64,000 nucleotides of DNA, taken from NCBI GenBank assembly GCA_009760855.2, contig WPIO01000003.1:6324501-6388500 (forward strand), written 5' to 3'. Shown piece by piece: positions 1 through 10,767 of the stretch (position 1 is the first letter of the stretch; the number at the start of each line of letters is the position of its first letter). This DNA comes from Cristatella mucedo (Eukaryota > Bryozoa > Phylactolaemata > Cristatellidae). A model generated the notes under the pieces. That model made no database searches. It saw only the letters and a list, made by a program, of their open reading frames with translations, and was not told the origin of the DNA. The position numbers and the translations under genes are program-made.

Positions 1-868
1 GGCTGTGTTCAAACAACGATTAGATGTGCTGTAGAGAGTTCAATTATTCAGGGTTACCGTCTGGAATGGGCCACTGGAGGCCGTTGCATGAGAACGTACT
101 AGCAACATCACACAGAAATCTGATGGGTAAATGGGTAATGCTGTCGTCAATTCCATAAAATGAAACTGCGGCTGCACGGGGATTATTATGAAAAGGGCAT
201 TTGTATAGCAGTTCCCATGTTATAGACTGTTATTTGGCCAGACTACTGAAGGCCCTAACGAACGAGCCAGCTCAATTGCATAAAATCTCGGAGTTCAGTA
301 GGCATACAGTTTTCCGTAATTTAAAATTAAAACCGCAGTAGTGCGAAAATTTTTGTCTAAATGGTAGCTGTAAGACATTCCAATGTGTTAAGAAGCGGGA
401 TGGTCCATGCCACTGCAGGCCATAAAAGTTAAGAGCATAGAAGACCTTTCGCCATAGAAGTCAAGCCCGTTACACTATTCTGCATAAGTTGGAATCAAAA
501 CCACAGCTTTTCTGAAATTTTCCTTAGAAATGATTGGTTTTTCACAGTTTAACTGAGTGTATAGCAGTGCATCAAAGTTATTCGATAACCTCTTGTTCCT
601 GTTGTTAAGCTATGGCTGAAAATTCGTTAGTTTTGTTGGCAGGCTATGGCAGTTCATTAGGTTTTTTCCTTTTCTTGTGTAAAGCAAATTTGGCCACATC
701 CTTGGTTACCCGATGCAAATATCGGCTAATTTCATGTCCGTCTGACAGAGAATAACTCATCTTCAAAAGGCACACCCCAGTCGGATTCACACACATTTCA
801 GCTCCAACAGAAACCTGCTCGACCAATTCTCTCCTAGTGACCTTCTCTGCAATCCTACCAGTACTATA
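1..868. other. Unassigned AT-rich sequence
   Basis: No gene, tRNA-like box or recognisable retrotransposon segment was seen here. The only open frame of note, on the minus strand at 644-892, contains no recognised motif and runs into the tail of the neighbouring LINE, so it is not called as a gene. Confidence 0.5.
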
Positions 869-1505
869 TTTGTGATAATAGTAATAATACATTTGTGTAG
901 CGCTCTAGGAGAGACTAATCTCTTTCTGGGAACTTAAAATTTGCTGTAAAGAAAGCATTATCATAGAGGTAGTGGTAGCATGCACAGTGTCACCACACAT
1001 AACCACATAATAGGACAAAGCACAACAACCCGCTAAATGCTGTGATATTTAGGGGCGTTTTACCTTCTTTTTAAATGTCCTCATGCTAGGGGAATTTTGT
1101 ATCTTCAGTGGGAGTAAGTTCCGATCTTTGGAAACACACTAACTAAAGGCAGGATCACCGAATGGTTTTATGTTTATACAAGATTAACTACACGGTTTGA
1201 TTCGGAAAATTGGGTGGTGTGGTGATTATCAATGGTAATAGTTATTGAATAGTTCTGATAGGTAGGCTGTGACCGGAAAATGAAGTGACCTAAAAGTGAG
1301 CGACAGAATTTTTAAGTTGATGGGCTCCTAGATTGGGAGCCAGTGCAGGTCGGCAAGATATGGTTGGACATGGCAACTGCAAAGCTCACGAAGGACATGC
1401 CTAGCTGCAGAGTTTTGCACCAACTGTAAGCCGCTATTGATCTGGGTCTCACGTGTGGTATTACAAGGAAGAAGTTGCCTTGGATTTCTCTCACAGAGTT
1501 AGCAA
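869..1505 (-). mobile_element. LINE-A (L2/CR1-like) 3' fragment
   Basis: Read on the minus strand, this is the 3' part of the LINE-A family: the C-terminal reverse transcriptase region (around 1,300-1,480, where the antisense of LHWLPVKQRIDFKVLSL-like text is still legible), then the 3' UTR, then the tail hairpin and a short ATT repeat at about 875-892. It is 5' truncated and carries stops and frameshifts, so it is not coding. Confidence 0.75.
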
Positions 1506-2065
1506 TCACACAGCACTATTAGGTAAAATCCGGTCTCGTGAGGCCTAGTGCCCAAGCTGTAACATATGGTAATGAGCTTTCTAGTGCCTTCCGGTCCACT
1601 AGGGTCTCATGCTAGAGCTAGCAGAAACAAATTGACTCCAGGCTAATATCCTCAGCAAGGTTAATGTCTGTAGGCTCTTTTTTAGGGCTAGTAACACTAG
1701 TTCTGCACAGTTGGACAGCCTAAATAGCTTATTTAATATGTAAACTTTTCTGAGAGCCCCTGAACTAAATAGTCTCTCAATGGGATGACTTGGAACGAGA
1801 TGAGTGGATGGGGGTACCTTAATGCCTTTCTGGCATTCTCATAAGTCTGGCGGCTTCCTTTGGGGACAGATAGTGAAGCCCGGAGTCAAAGGGGTTTTAC
1901 TATATTGTATGCCTCTTTTAGCCTTCTTAGTTAAAAATAAAACTTGCGATTTTCTTTTAAAACTTGATGTTAGATTGGAGTGGAGGCTGGTGCAGATATT
2001 AGCCGTCAATGAACCATAGACGAAATTGTGCTTCAGCATATAGGCGGAGTTAGAGTAAACCCCCA
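1506..2065. other. Unassigned sequence
   Basis: Open frames on both strands around 1,804-2,087 overlap each other and show no recognised domain. Nothing supports a gene. The block ends where the direct repeat shared with 61.5 kb begins. Confidence 0.4.
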
Positions 2066-2430
2066 ATTCCTTAACCCTGACCGTCACCAGCGATAAAGGT
2101 ATATCTTAATTCTACTCAATTAACGACTGCAGAGTTTGTGTTGAATAAACACTATGATTGTGCTTTAAATCTCTTGGCAATTGCAGGTTTAGACCTACAT
2201 GCCTGAAAATTTTGTGGCTACAACCCATCGCACAAATAATTTTCAGGTCGTGGCTCACTTAGAGAAAAATCCTAACTGTGCCACTTCTTCAACCCATCTA
2301 AAAAAGTGTTTCATCAATTACGTGAAAATCTTAATATCGTCACCGAAACAGAGTCGCCCAAGGTCTTTTTTTACGTCGTCTAAATTGGAATGATAACTAA
2401 ATTTTCCAGACTGCAGATTCACTCAGGCTA

Positions 2431-2565
2431 CCAGTTTCCTAGTGGTTAAGGTGATCGCTTCGACAGAATTATTGTATGCCTGAGGTCGTAGGCTCAAACC
2501 TCGTGGCATATTTATTGCCTAAATATAGATAAAGTTATTTTAGGCAATATACCCATAAATTGTAT
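2431..2565 (+). mobile_element. tRNA-derived SINE
   Basis: An A-box-like segment (CCTAGTGGTTAAGGTGATCG) and a B-box-like segment (GTAGGCTCAAACCTC) lie about 35 bases apart, followed by a degenerate version of the tail GATTAAGTT...TAGGCAATATA. The box bases are mutated compared with the copies at 23.5 and 31.6 kb, so this is an old SINE and not a functional tRNA gene. Confidence 0.6.
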
Positions 2566-2889
2566 TTATTTCTATATTTAGCTTCCCTGAGGCTTACGTA
2601 ACTCTATCAAAACAAAGCCTATCGTCTCTTTTAAGTAACAGCCAGAGCAAGCCCACCGAAAGTACCCTGCCCAGAAAGGCTCTTATGCCCTTCACAAAAT
2701 ACTAAAAACTCGCTCTTCACAACCCAAATCACTGGTTCAAGTGCTGCAGCCGACGTTAATTTATTGACCGCTGCTAGAAGAAGCTACAGCAGATAATCTT
2801 TTTCTAGAATGTGTGCTAACTGATAAGGTTTTTTGGCCTCTATAAATTGGAGGCTGTTAATTTAGCTAGTCATCGAATAATGGATACTG

Positions 2890-3990
2890 AAGGTTTACGT
2901 TAATCCATCTAAAACATTAGTCACCAACTCAGTGTCGAGCACCTCTCATCTGGCTTAGATATAAATGGCATTGTACTGCAATGTTTCAAATACTATCTTG
3001 GTAAAATACTACAGAGTGTTAATATGAGCACACAAGGATGACCAAAGGAACCACTGAAGTACGTTGAAGTACTGAGAACCTCGGAGATATATGCCTAGTT
3101 TCGCCATTTTTACTGATTACTCTCTCCGTCTTGCCGATATGATAGCCAAGATCAATCTAAGCTTTCACTTCCAAACATATATAGTGAAACACAGCTCTGC
3201 CTATGCTTTATATATGTAAATATATAATTCACTCATATAGCGCCCTGAGAGAACTTAAACTCTATTCAGGCGCATCACATCTGCCACGGGGCTCGAGCCC
3301 ACGGCCTCGGCAAAACCTTGATCATCGTCAGACAGAGCACTTTAACAACTGGGCATGCGGACACCAGGTGGCTTTGACGCCTCCGTCTTCCAGCCCGTTA
3401 AATTCTCCGCACTTCCTCGCTGCATGTATTGCTGGCATCTATGTTTGGGTGGCAGCAAATTTTCCCAAATTGAATGACAATAAAACCAGTATAATAGATC
3501 TGTGTAAAGCAAGAGTGACTTGGAAATCGAAAATCTTAACACTCAAAGCTGGCTCTACCATCATTTTTACGAAATCTACGTGTCCTTTTTCAAAGTGATC
3601 ATTTACTAGATGACCTTATGAGCTCCAGATTCGAGTCTGCTTACTTTCAGCTATCAATTACCACAAAAAATTCAGCTGCCTAGACAAGGATACTACATCC
3701 AAATGGTTTTTGAATTTTTACATCAAATTTCGACTTCTGCAAATCATAACTTGCTTTTCTAAAAACCTAGGCACTAAAGCACCAAAGCACATACAGTTGC
3801 TGCAAAACTCTGCCGCTAGGTTTGCTAGTCTTAATTTACGCAGTTTCTGCGTCTCGCCCCTTCTTACTGACCTGCATGGGCTCTCAATCAAGCGGCTCAA
3901 GGAAGTCAAGGTTTGCTCATCTCCAATACTTTTAGCTTCCTTCGTTCTGTAACTCCTGTCCACTTATCAGTACTACTCCTCGACCAGGCT
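2890..3990 (+). mobile_element. LINE-A reverse transcriptase fragment, split by a SINE
   Basis: The segment from 2,940 to 3,180 reads, with frameshifts, as reverse transcriptase blocks (LG-xx-GT-x-LQC-FKSYL; LADMIAKIN-like). The text resumes at 3,373 with the N-D-x-K-T block and continues to the QLLQNSAARF-like and PLLTDLHGLSIKR-like blocks at 3,790-3,900. The catalytic Y-A-D-D site falls where the SINE was inserted and is not legible. Degenerate and non-coding. Confidence 0.75.
3215..3372 (-). mobile_element. tRNA-derived SINE
   Basis: On the minus strand an A-box-like CCCAGTTGTTAAAGTGC and a B-box-like GGGCTCGAGCCCC are followed by the tail GAATAGAG-TT-AAGTTCTCTC-AGGGCGCTATATGAG. It interrupts the LINE-A reverse transcriptase text on the opposite strand. 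The matching SINE at 62.63-62.77 kb sits at the same point in the other copy of the composite repeat. Confidence 0.75.
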
Positions 3991-4111
3991 ATATATATAT
4001 ATCACTCAAATATATTAGCATTAAATAGGACTAATATATCAGAAACTCTTTCTTCTGTATGCGAAGTCATCGGCCCCTAGATTTTAGCTTAGTATCCCAA
4101 AAGGCTTGAGC

Positions 4112-5880
4112 ATTTACCTCATAATAATAATAACAAATTTTTTGAGGTACCGTCCTCAGAAAACTCATCTATCAGAGAACTTCACCTAGGCACTTTACAT
4201 TTGCTGTAAAAGAAGCACGATCGAATGGTTAGTGGTAGCATGCTCAATAATTACAAGCGAAACATGGTTAGGGGTGACTTGGACAGTGTCAGCTTGCAAG
4301 TATGGTTAGTAGCAGCATGCACAGTGTCAGCACGCATAAGCACTTATACGTTGGATCACAGAGATCGACTAAATGCAGTCATAGATAGATGAGTTTTTAG
4401 TTTCTTGCATATGCGGTCAACCCAGGGAATGTCGCTATGCAATTCGGAAGTTCCGTCCAGGCTTCGGAGCATAAGAACTAAAGGCACAGTCTCCGAAGGA
4501 TTTGAGTTTCTTACAACGTATAAGTGAACAGTTAGAGTTAGATTCCAAAAAGCTGGTATTACGATACTTAGTGGGAGTGTAGATCAGATAGGTAGGCAGA
4601 GCCATATGATGAAGGGACCTGAAAGCAAGTAACAGAACCTTGAATTTGATGCGCGTTTCTTGACTGAGAGCAACTGCAGGTCAGCGAGAAGTATTGTGAT
4701 GTGGCAACTGTGAACCTCACGACTGACCGGCCTAGCTTCAGAGCTTTGCACCAGCTGCAAGCGCCTGATTGCACAGGACGGTAAACCCAACAATCATTGA
4801 GTTACAGAAGTCAAGACTAGGTGTCACGAAAGCTTGGACCTATTTAGATAGTATATCCGTGTATTTAAAAGTCCAAATGTAGTGTTTCGATGTATCTGAA
4901 AGTAGGTAGACTTGACTGTGCAATGGGTGTGATCGTCGAATGAAATGTCACTTTGACACAGGACACCTAGATTTCTTGCAGATTCAACAGGAGATATTCT
5001 GGAAGAGCCTATTGTCAGCGTTAGCCAATCCAATTCCTGAATCACATTTGGTTTTCTCATAAATAATAAGCTGCTTTTAGCATCATACAATTTAAAACAG
5101 TTTGCTGCCATTCATGTGAGAATGTCATCAATACATGCAGCATGGGAGAGAGAGAATTTGACATTCAGGAGGGTTAGAGGGTCAAAGCAAAGGTAGAACT
5201 GAGTGTCATTTGCATGGAAGTGAAAGCCTCGATTGTGCCTGACAATCACATCAGCAAGAGGAAGAGTGTAAACCGTGAAATAAACAGGACCAAGCACAAA
5301 ACGCTAAGCTACCCCATGTTTCAAAGGTTTATTAGATGATCTGTGTCCATTCACATCAATACTCAGGAGTCTCTCACTGAGGTAGGACCTGAAACATCGC
5401 AGTGCAGTGCCATTAATGCCCAGGCGAGATGAGAGACACTCAGGAAGGTTTCAGTGATCGATAGTATCAAAAGCTGCCGAAATATTGAGCAAATATGGCT
5501 GAGGTACTCTAAGTCTGGATTCCTAAGAAGGTCGTCATACACCGGAAGCGATGCCGACTCTGTGGACTGATCTAAAGCTCTATTAATCTAAAACTGAAGC
5601 TCTAAAAACAAACAGACAGTTAGTAGCAAGGTTTGATCTTTCAGTATGAGTTCGGCTGATCTGCCAGGACGTGTTCCAGTGTTTTGATAGGAATGTTGGA
5701 AGGGAACCTGGGGGAATGTTGCTTGAGTTCTCTTGGTGTAGTGTTGCTGTCTTAAGTAGTCGGCTGACTAAAGCCTTTTTGAAAGGTGCTGGGAGGTGAC
5801 ACGAGGCAAATAAATGTTTGATGTTTTTTATGCATTGAAGCAGTAGATCCATGCATCGTAGAAGCAGGACAGTGTGAATA
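4112..5880 (-). mobile_element. LINE-A copy, 5' truncated
   Basis: From 5,880 down to 4,112 on the minus strand the order is: pre-RT linker (LPAPFKKALVSRLLK), RT palm, block LGP-x-YFTVYTLPLADVI at about 5,270 followed by FHANDTQ where an active enzyme has YADD, block SPVESARNLGV, block SCHITILLADLQ, 3' UTR, tail hairpin and an ATT repeat at about 4,113-4,130. The reading frame is split into at least four pieces by stops and shifts, and the catalytic YADD is mutated, so the copy is dead. Confidence 0.85.
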
Positions 5881-6099
5881 GGGTGTAGAGGACTAGTAAG
5901 TATTTTTAGGTACGATTACTTGTAAGTACGTTACGTTGCATCACAGTCTCACTGTTGCTGTCGAAAAACAGAAATCCTAGCCTACCGACAGTCGGCTCTC
6001 AAGCCAGTTTTTGCCTGAATGCGAAGCAGCCCGGATGTATCACATGAGCAGACATCGCCAGGCACTGCAACAGTTGGCACAGCCAGCTCTTCAACTCAC

Positions 6100-6334
6100 C
6101 CGCCGAGGCTGTGTAGTAGAGTTGAAGGCAAGTCTTCTGCTGCTGAGCACACGAAATCGAGCACTCCAACTGACTTCTCGACTTATGAGCGACAGTGCCT
6201 GCCGGGAAGGAGCCGACCTGAACCAACTGAGAGCTGCTGTAGCCGCCAGTCTCGCAATTCGTCACTTGGGCACCACAAGCGAGTGAGATATGCAGAGTCA
6301 TCAGTACCAACCATGAGAGGCATCCCTGAGGCAT
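6100..6334 (-). CDS. First exon, secreted PAN/Apple-like protein (partial)
   Basis: The frame opens at ATG 6,334 with a clear signal peptide: a polar start (MPQGC), a hydrophobic core (LSWLVLMTLHISL) and a small-residue cleavage region (ACGAQ). After a short Ser-rich stretch comes HKSRSQLECSISCAQQQKTC and LQLYYTA, the Cys-x3-Cys-x6-Cys spacing and aromatic follow-up typical of the first half of PAN/Apple domains, which bind protein or carbohydrate outside cells. A strong splice donor, GTGAGT, lies directly after codon 78 (intron from 6,099), so this reads as a first coding exon whose partner lies at lower coordinates. The frame stays open beyond the donor to 5,999. No downstream exon was recognised; the next sequence is a minus-strand LINE. 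An upstream TTG-opened extension to 6,355 is not used because a good ATG exists. Confidence 0.55.
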
Positions 6335-8584
6335 GACTGCAAAGCTCCTCAGCAAGCTGTCTGCTTCCCAGCTGAGAAGCTTGAAACGGCCTTAGCACTT
6401 AAACAGCTTTCCGAAAGGCGGAGCCACGGTCTTATTGACTGCAAAGCGTTAATTGAAGTCCACTTCTGAGGGGATATCATGACAAGCACTTAGTCAATAC
6501 TCTGTGTGTATGTCGATTACCATAAAGTAGTCAATAAGGCTTTCGTTCCAAGTGTCATAGAGCGGTCTAAGTACTAAATCAGCGCTATCCGGTTTCAAGT
6601 TTAGGCACACAAAAAATAGGCCCCATCATGCGACTGTTTTTGAGGTCAATCATAGTTCTTCATGAACAAATTTTGGCAGGCAGCAGGCTTTTGGAGCGTG
6701 GCCCTGAGGTGATGTTGCTTTGACTTTTTGCCGCGATGAAAGTGGATTGATAACTTACCTCAGCGACAGCTGATCAAGCAAGAGACCATTATGGCTGCCA
6801 AAGAAAGACCCAAGTTAACAAAATTTGAAAAATTTATCCTTGCTAACCTTCTTTTGGAACGCACACAGAAGATCGATTTATAACAAAAATGTCAATATGC
6901 AAGTTACACATTTTAGAAACTGGCCTTATCTCGTTTCATCTGCCTACAGCTTGCAAATGCCAATATTCAGTTGGCATCACTTGATTGCAACGGCTCTCTC
7001 TTATGCATCTTATACTCTCTTATACACCCTGTGAATCGCATATAATAAGTCTACAGCTGTAGACAGCTCTCGCCACCATCGATTTTGGGATCCTGCTGCT
7101 GCTGTTAAGAGCAGCGATTGGCTTGATTTATTACGAAGGCTAGTCATTAATTATACTATTTCTACCGTACACACATTCAGTCAGCTGCATACACAAGCAC
7201 ACGCCAATTCCCTCGCCCGTATGCACAGGTATACACACACATATGCACACACACAAACACACACACACAAATACACAAGTCATGAATACGCATTCACATA
7301 GGCATGCATACGAAAAACCAGCTTTCCCCTTTATGCAGGCCAACAAAGGAAAGCATATCGTAAAAGGCCATAGCACGGCAAGTCGAATATGAATAAGCTA
7401 TAAAAGGAAGTAAAGAGTTCGCACGGTACCCCTACGAAGTTGCTACAGCACAATAGACAGGTCACATGTTCTGCATCCCGTTGTTGTGGACTTGGTGATG
7501 CCAATACCCATCCGACCTTCTCTATGTCATTACTTTGATTTTTGGCTAGAGAGGGGAGAGCATTATTCCGTGACTAACTAATCATGAGCGTGCTGGAACT
7601 GCTGTTAGAGAATGCATTAGCTTTCTAATGTACTTCTCTACACCACTGCCATTAGCTATTAACCAATAGTGCCGCTTGGCTCGATCGATGCTTCCTTCCT
7701 GAAAGTGTGAGTGATTAAAGCAGTGGTCTCTGTTTGCCTAACTCGGAATCACAAAGGGCTCTTAGAGAGCTTTGTCATTGCGAGTAGCTCATGTGATTGC
7801 GAGTCGGGCCAACTGGAGTTCAAATTGACCAGCCGATGCTGGCAGCAGCCATTACATTCAGCCTACGTTTGCAATCGCTTGCTCGTTTGGCACACAGCTT
7901 GGAGGTTAGTGCAAGAGCTGAAAGAAATGCTGGAGACCTCAGTGTTACCTCGGCTATCGCTTTAAAATGCAGACTTGATATTACTTAGAGGGATACCAGC
8001 ATCGATAATTTGACTGTCGAATCAACTGCACTGTCAGCTGCAATAGGTGCCATCACTTGCTGTCTTTTATGGCCATGCACGCACAGCGAAACTGTGCGTA
8101 GAGGAAGAGCAGCTCAGCAGCATGAAGAAAAAATGACACAATACTGAGCGCAACTAGCGGAAATGGTCCGAATTTCCCTAGTGTCCCTGTTCTCTTTGCC
8201 TATTTCTGACGAGATTTGCGAACATTGACGAGCAATGTAATAGTAGTTTTTGGGAACCTCATCCCATCGACCAACACGAATGTTTGGCGGTGCATAACAT
8301 TGGCTATTTACTGAGGAGCTGAATAAGTTGTTATTATTATACTGTTTCATACTATAATGGCATGTGGTCCTGTAAAGTTTCACTGAAAGCCACGACATCC
8401 TTGAAACTTATTAGTACTGACCTTTACAATTTTGTCTTCTACCGGCGTATTGGCTTAAGTCACTCATTCTTTGTGCCTTTACTCTCTTGCTCCAGAATGG
8501 CAATCCTAATTATCCACTAATCATAAAAATCTTTCATGAATAGTATGATATGTTTCTTCCGCTTTACTGCTATAGTTTTTACCC
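6335..8584. other. Unassigned sequence with a CA-rich patch
   Basis: No exon or recognisable element was found. A CA-rich microsatellite lies at about 7,231-7,279. The overlapping frames at 7,711-7,988 and the antisense frames near 8,114-8,398 lack known motifs and splice signals I trust. Confidence 0.4.
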
Positions 8585-8725
8585 CTAAGAAACATCATTT
8601 TACTTGGAGACAATGCCTTCAGTGCTTTGGCGCTCAAAGCCAACAGCTTCATGCCGACTGACATCACAGCATCTCTTGATTCGACGGCATTTAAAAAGAA
8701 GCGCAAAACTGAGTTTTTCGCACAG
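8585..8725 (+). mobile_element. LINE-A-related RT C-terminal fragment
   Basis: The frame reads GDNAFSALALKANSFMPTD followed by TASLDSTAFKKKRKTEFF. This matches the LINE-A 3' ORF end (GDRAFSSYAPKAWN-S-LPTD...TSPDLTTFKKNLKTHLF) residue by residue in pattern. Only about 140 bases are recognisable, so this is an old relic. Confidence 0.65.
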
Positions 8726-9504
8726 GTTTCTTTCCCTCTGACTTATGAGTTCCTGTGTGTGTGTGACCATGTACCCTTTGACATATCGAGTGAAATGGCT
8801 AGCCAACCGAACCTTCGCCTTACAAGGGCTACGCGAAGAATGGAGGCTATGAACTTTGAAGTAGACCTCCGACTTTGAACTGATGACTACTTACTAAATA
8901 GCCTCAATTGGTCGAGGCTTAGGGAGACAGTGATTTCGTACTATTCGAGATATTTTTTTTAAACTTGCGTCATGGCCGTTATATTACCCATGAGCTTTAA
9001 TGCTGTATTTTTCTTGGAGCCACTCTCTGCCAGCCGGCGACGCATACCGCAGACATCTCTGATCGGAGACTGTCTACCACTCCCAGCAGTTTTCTAGTTA
9101 GGGCAGTTGAGAGCCTCCAGGTGCTCTCCGCATTGTAGTCTAATCTCACGGCTATCACGGTAGCCGCTGCTGACCAGTGTGCTTCCACGAAGCTAGATGG
9201 GGGTTCTTTGCACACTCATTAGAGAAGAGTCTGCTTTCAGGTCACATGTTCGCGGCTAGCTCCTCTTTGTAAAGTGCTTCTCTTTACTTACGGCCTAGAC
9301 CGAGGGCTCGAATCGTTAGGCTGGTCGTTTCTTTTTGTCCAATATTAGAAAGTGCGATAACAGTCGTGGCTGTTCTGCCCACTATAAAATGAGCCTGCTA
9401 AACTTGCTAACCTTTACTTTAAGTCACTTCACTCTCTGGCTCTGGTCTACCTATTTGAAAAATGTCCAAGTTAGGCTTTACATCTCATATCGTTATCTCT
9501 TAGG
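8726..9504. other. Unassigned sequence, GC-richer at 9.0-9.2 kb
   Basis: The stretch 9,010-9,210 is richer in GC than its surroundings and keeps one minus-strand frame open, but that frame has no ATG start and no recognised motif. A B-box-like GGGCTCGAATCG near 9,302 may be a SINE scrap. Confidence 0.35.
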
Positions 9505-9960
9505 GCCAGAGGTCGGAAAACTCCGGCCTTTAGGCCACATCCGGCCTAGCTAGTGCTCCACAACGGCCTAGTGGTCCCATAGTTATTTATTGATAGATCC
9601 CTAATTTAGTTGTCGCGGTTTTCTTCCCCTTCACTACAGAGGTAATTGACTCCCTCTAGAATCCCAAATAACAAGCTTTTGAGGCACGAGCCGTTGCTCG
9701 GCTACTTTTTTCTTTGATTTGAGAGCTAACTGTTATTTTGCTTGATATACCTTTGCGCGTGTTGCATGACGATTTTACAACTGCGACTTTGCTTCACGCA
9801 CGGCTAGCGGCGGCAGCCCGTAGCCGTGACAGATTTGTGCCAGAAAGCCGCGTTTCTTTTGAGGTTATGTTACCTAAGTTTCATTCTTATGAGCGAGAGA
9901 GTGATTTTAGCCGCATCGCAATTCTTTAACTAATTGTAGAATCCCCTTGAGCTTCTCTGG
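9505..9960 (+). mobile_element. hAT-like DNA transposon terminus (possible)
   Basis: The text CAGAGGTCGGAAAACTCCGG followed by CCTTTAGGCCACATCCGGCC strongly resembles the terminal inverted repeat and subterminal region of many hAT elements (CAGxGGTCGGCAAACTxxGGCC...). No matching inverted end or transposase frame was identified in the window, so this may be one end of a truncated or non-autonomous element. Confidence 0.4.
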
Positions 9961-10471
9961 GACCGGCTGGAGCAGCAACTACGAATGAATAGGAACATTG
10001 TTTTATTATCAGTCATTCAAGTTTCGTTTTTGTTTAATCCTATTTTAATACGATCGAGTATAGAGGCTCGGCGGTAAATCCTATCGGCCAATACTTTAAC
10101 AGAGCTATAGCCAGTTAATCATAGTCTTTAGCCTCTTTAATGCCAAGAAAGCCGCAAACTACTGCAACGAAAATACTACAGGCTGCTCTGCCCGACCTGT
10201 TCAACTTCTTTACCAATTCATCAACCTTATGATGTTCAGTATCTGATGTCTGACGATGATAAAGGTATTGACGTTTGCTTGCCACAGCAGTAGAAAGACA
10301 TATTGGATTAACTCAAAAGCTGCTTAAGAAGAAAAGAGGCTATTAAATCAGCTCGAGTTTTTAACACGGAGCCATAAGAATATGTTTTATGAAGCCTAAC
10401 TTGCTGTGCAATAGTGGCACATGCATGTTTAGTTTAATAGCGGCTTCTGCTTAATGCCTTTCTTTGATGCA

Positions 10472-10767
10472 GAGAATTCGGTCTGCTCGTGCCAGTTCCA
10501 TTGCTGGCCGTGGCGATTCCGCCCCGGCTGTCTCAGAGGCAAAGAAAACTGAGAAGCCTCAGGAAACCACCTGAGAGGCCCGTAACCAGTGATTCCGTTT
10601 CGAAGGTTTCCAATGACCTACAATCCATAGCAGCCATACTCCAAGGTACTAAGAGAAGGCTTGATACTGGTTTACTCTTAATTGAAATTCGCAGATTTAG
10701 CGATAGGGACAGAATGGTACTTTTGAGGACAGTCAGCAGGCTTTCAGGGGATTTCTGTAACCTCTAA
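10472..10767 (+). other. Possible 3' exon or relic coding segment
   Basis: A good acceptor (CCTTTCTTTGATGCAG) ends at 10,471. Downstream, one frame stays open for 97 codons to a stop at 10,767, with a basic, Arg/Leu-rich protein (e.g. RQRKLRSLRKPPERP). A second frame reads a small polar peptide (RIRSARASSIAGRGDSAP) for 34 codons before a stop. Neither is recognised, and only one could be real. It could be the last exon of a plus-strand gene or a chance frame. Confidence 0.25.

Larger units (their letters stand above)
2066..3992 (+). repeat. Left copy of 1.9 kb composite direct repeat
   Basis: This block aligns collinearly and in the same orientation with 61,493-63,386, at roughly 85-90% identity in the stretches compared by eye. 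Components in order are an unidentified repeat piece (2,066-2,430), a plus-strand SINE, a second unidentified piece containing a tRNA B-box-like GGTTCAAGTGC (about 2,732), LINE-A reverse transcriptase sequence, a minus-strand SINE, and more LINE-A. The left copy stops at a short TA repeat near 3,992, while the right copy continues for another 400 bases to its 3' end. Both SINEs sit at the same internal positions in the two copies. Confidence 0.85.

Noticed and set aside
6011-6336. Overlapping plus-strand frames at the PAN-like exon
   Set aside because: Antisense shadows of the minus-strand exon, without signal peptide or known motif.
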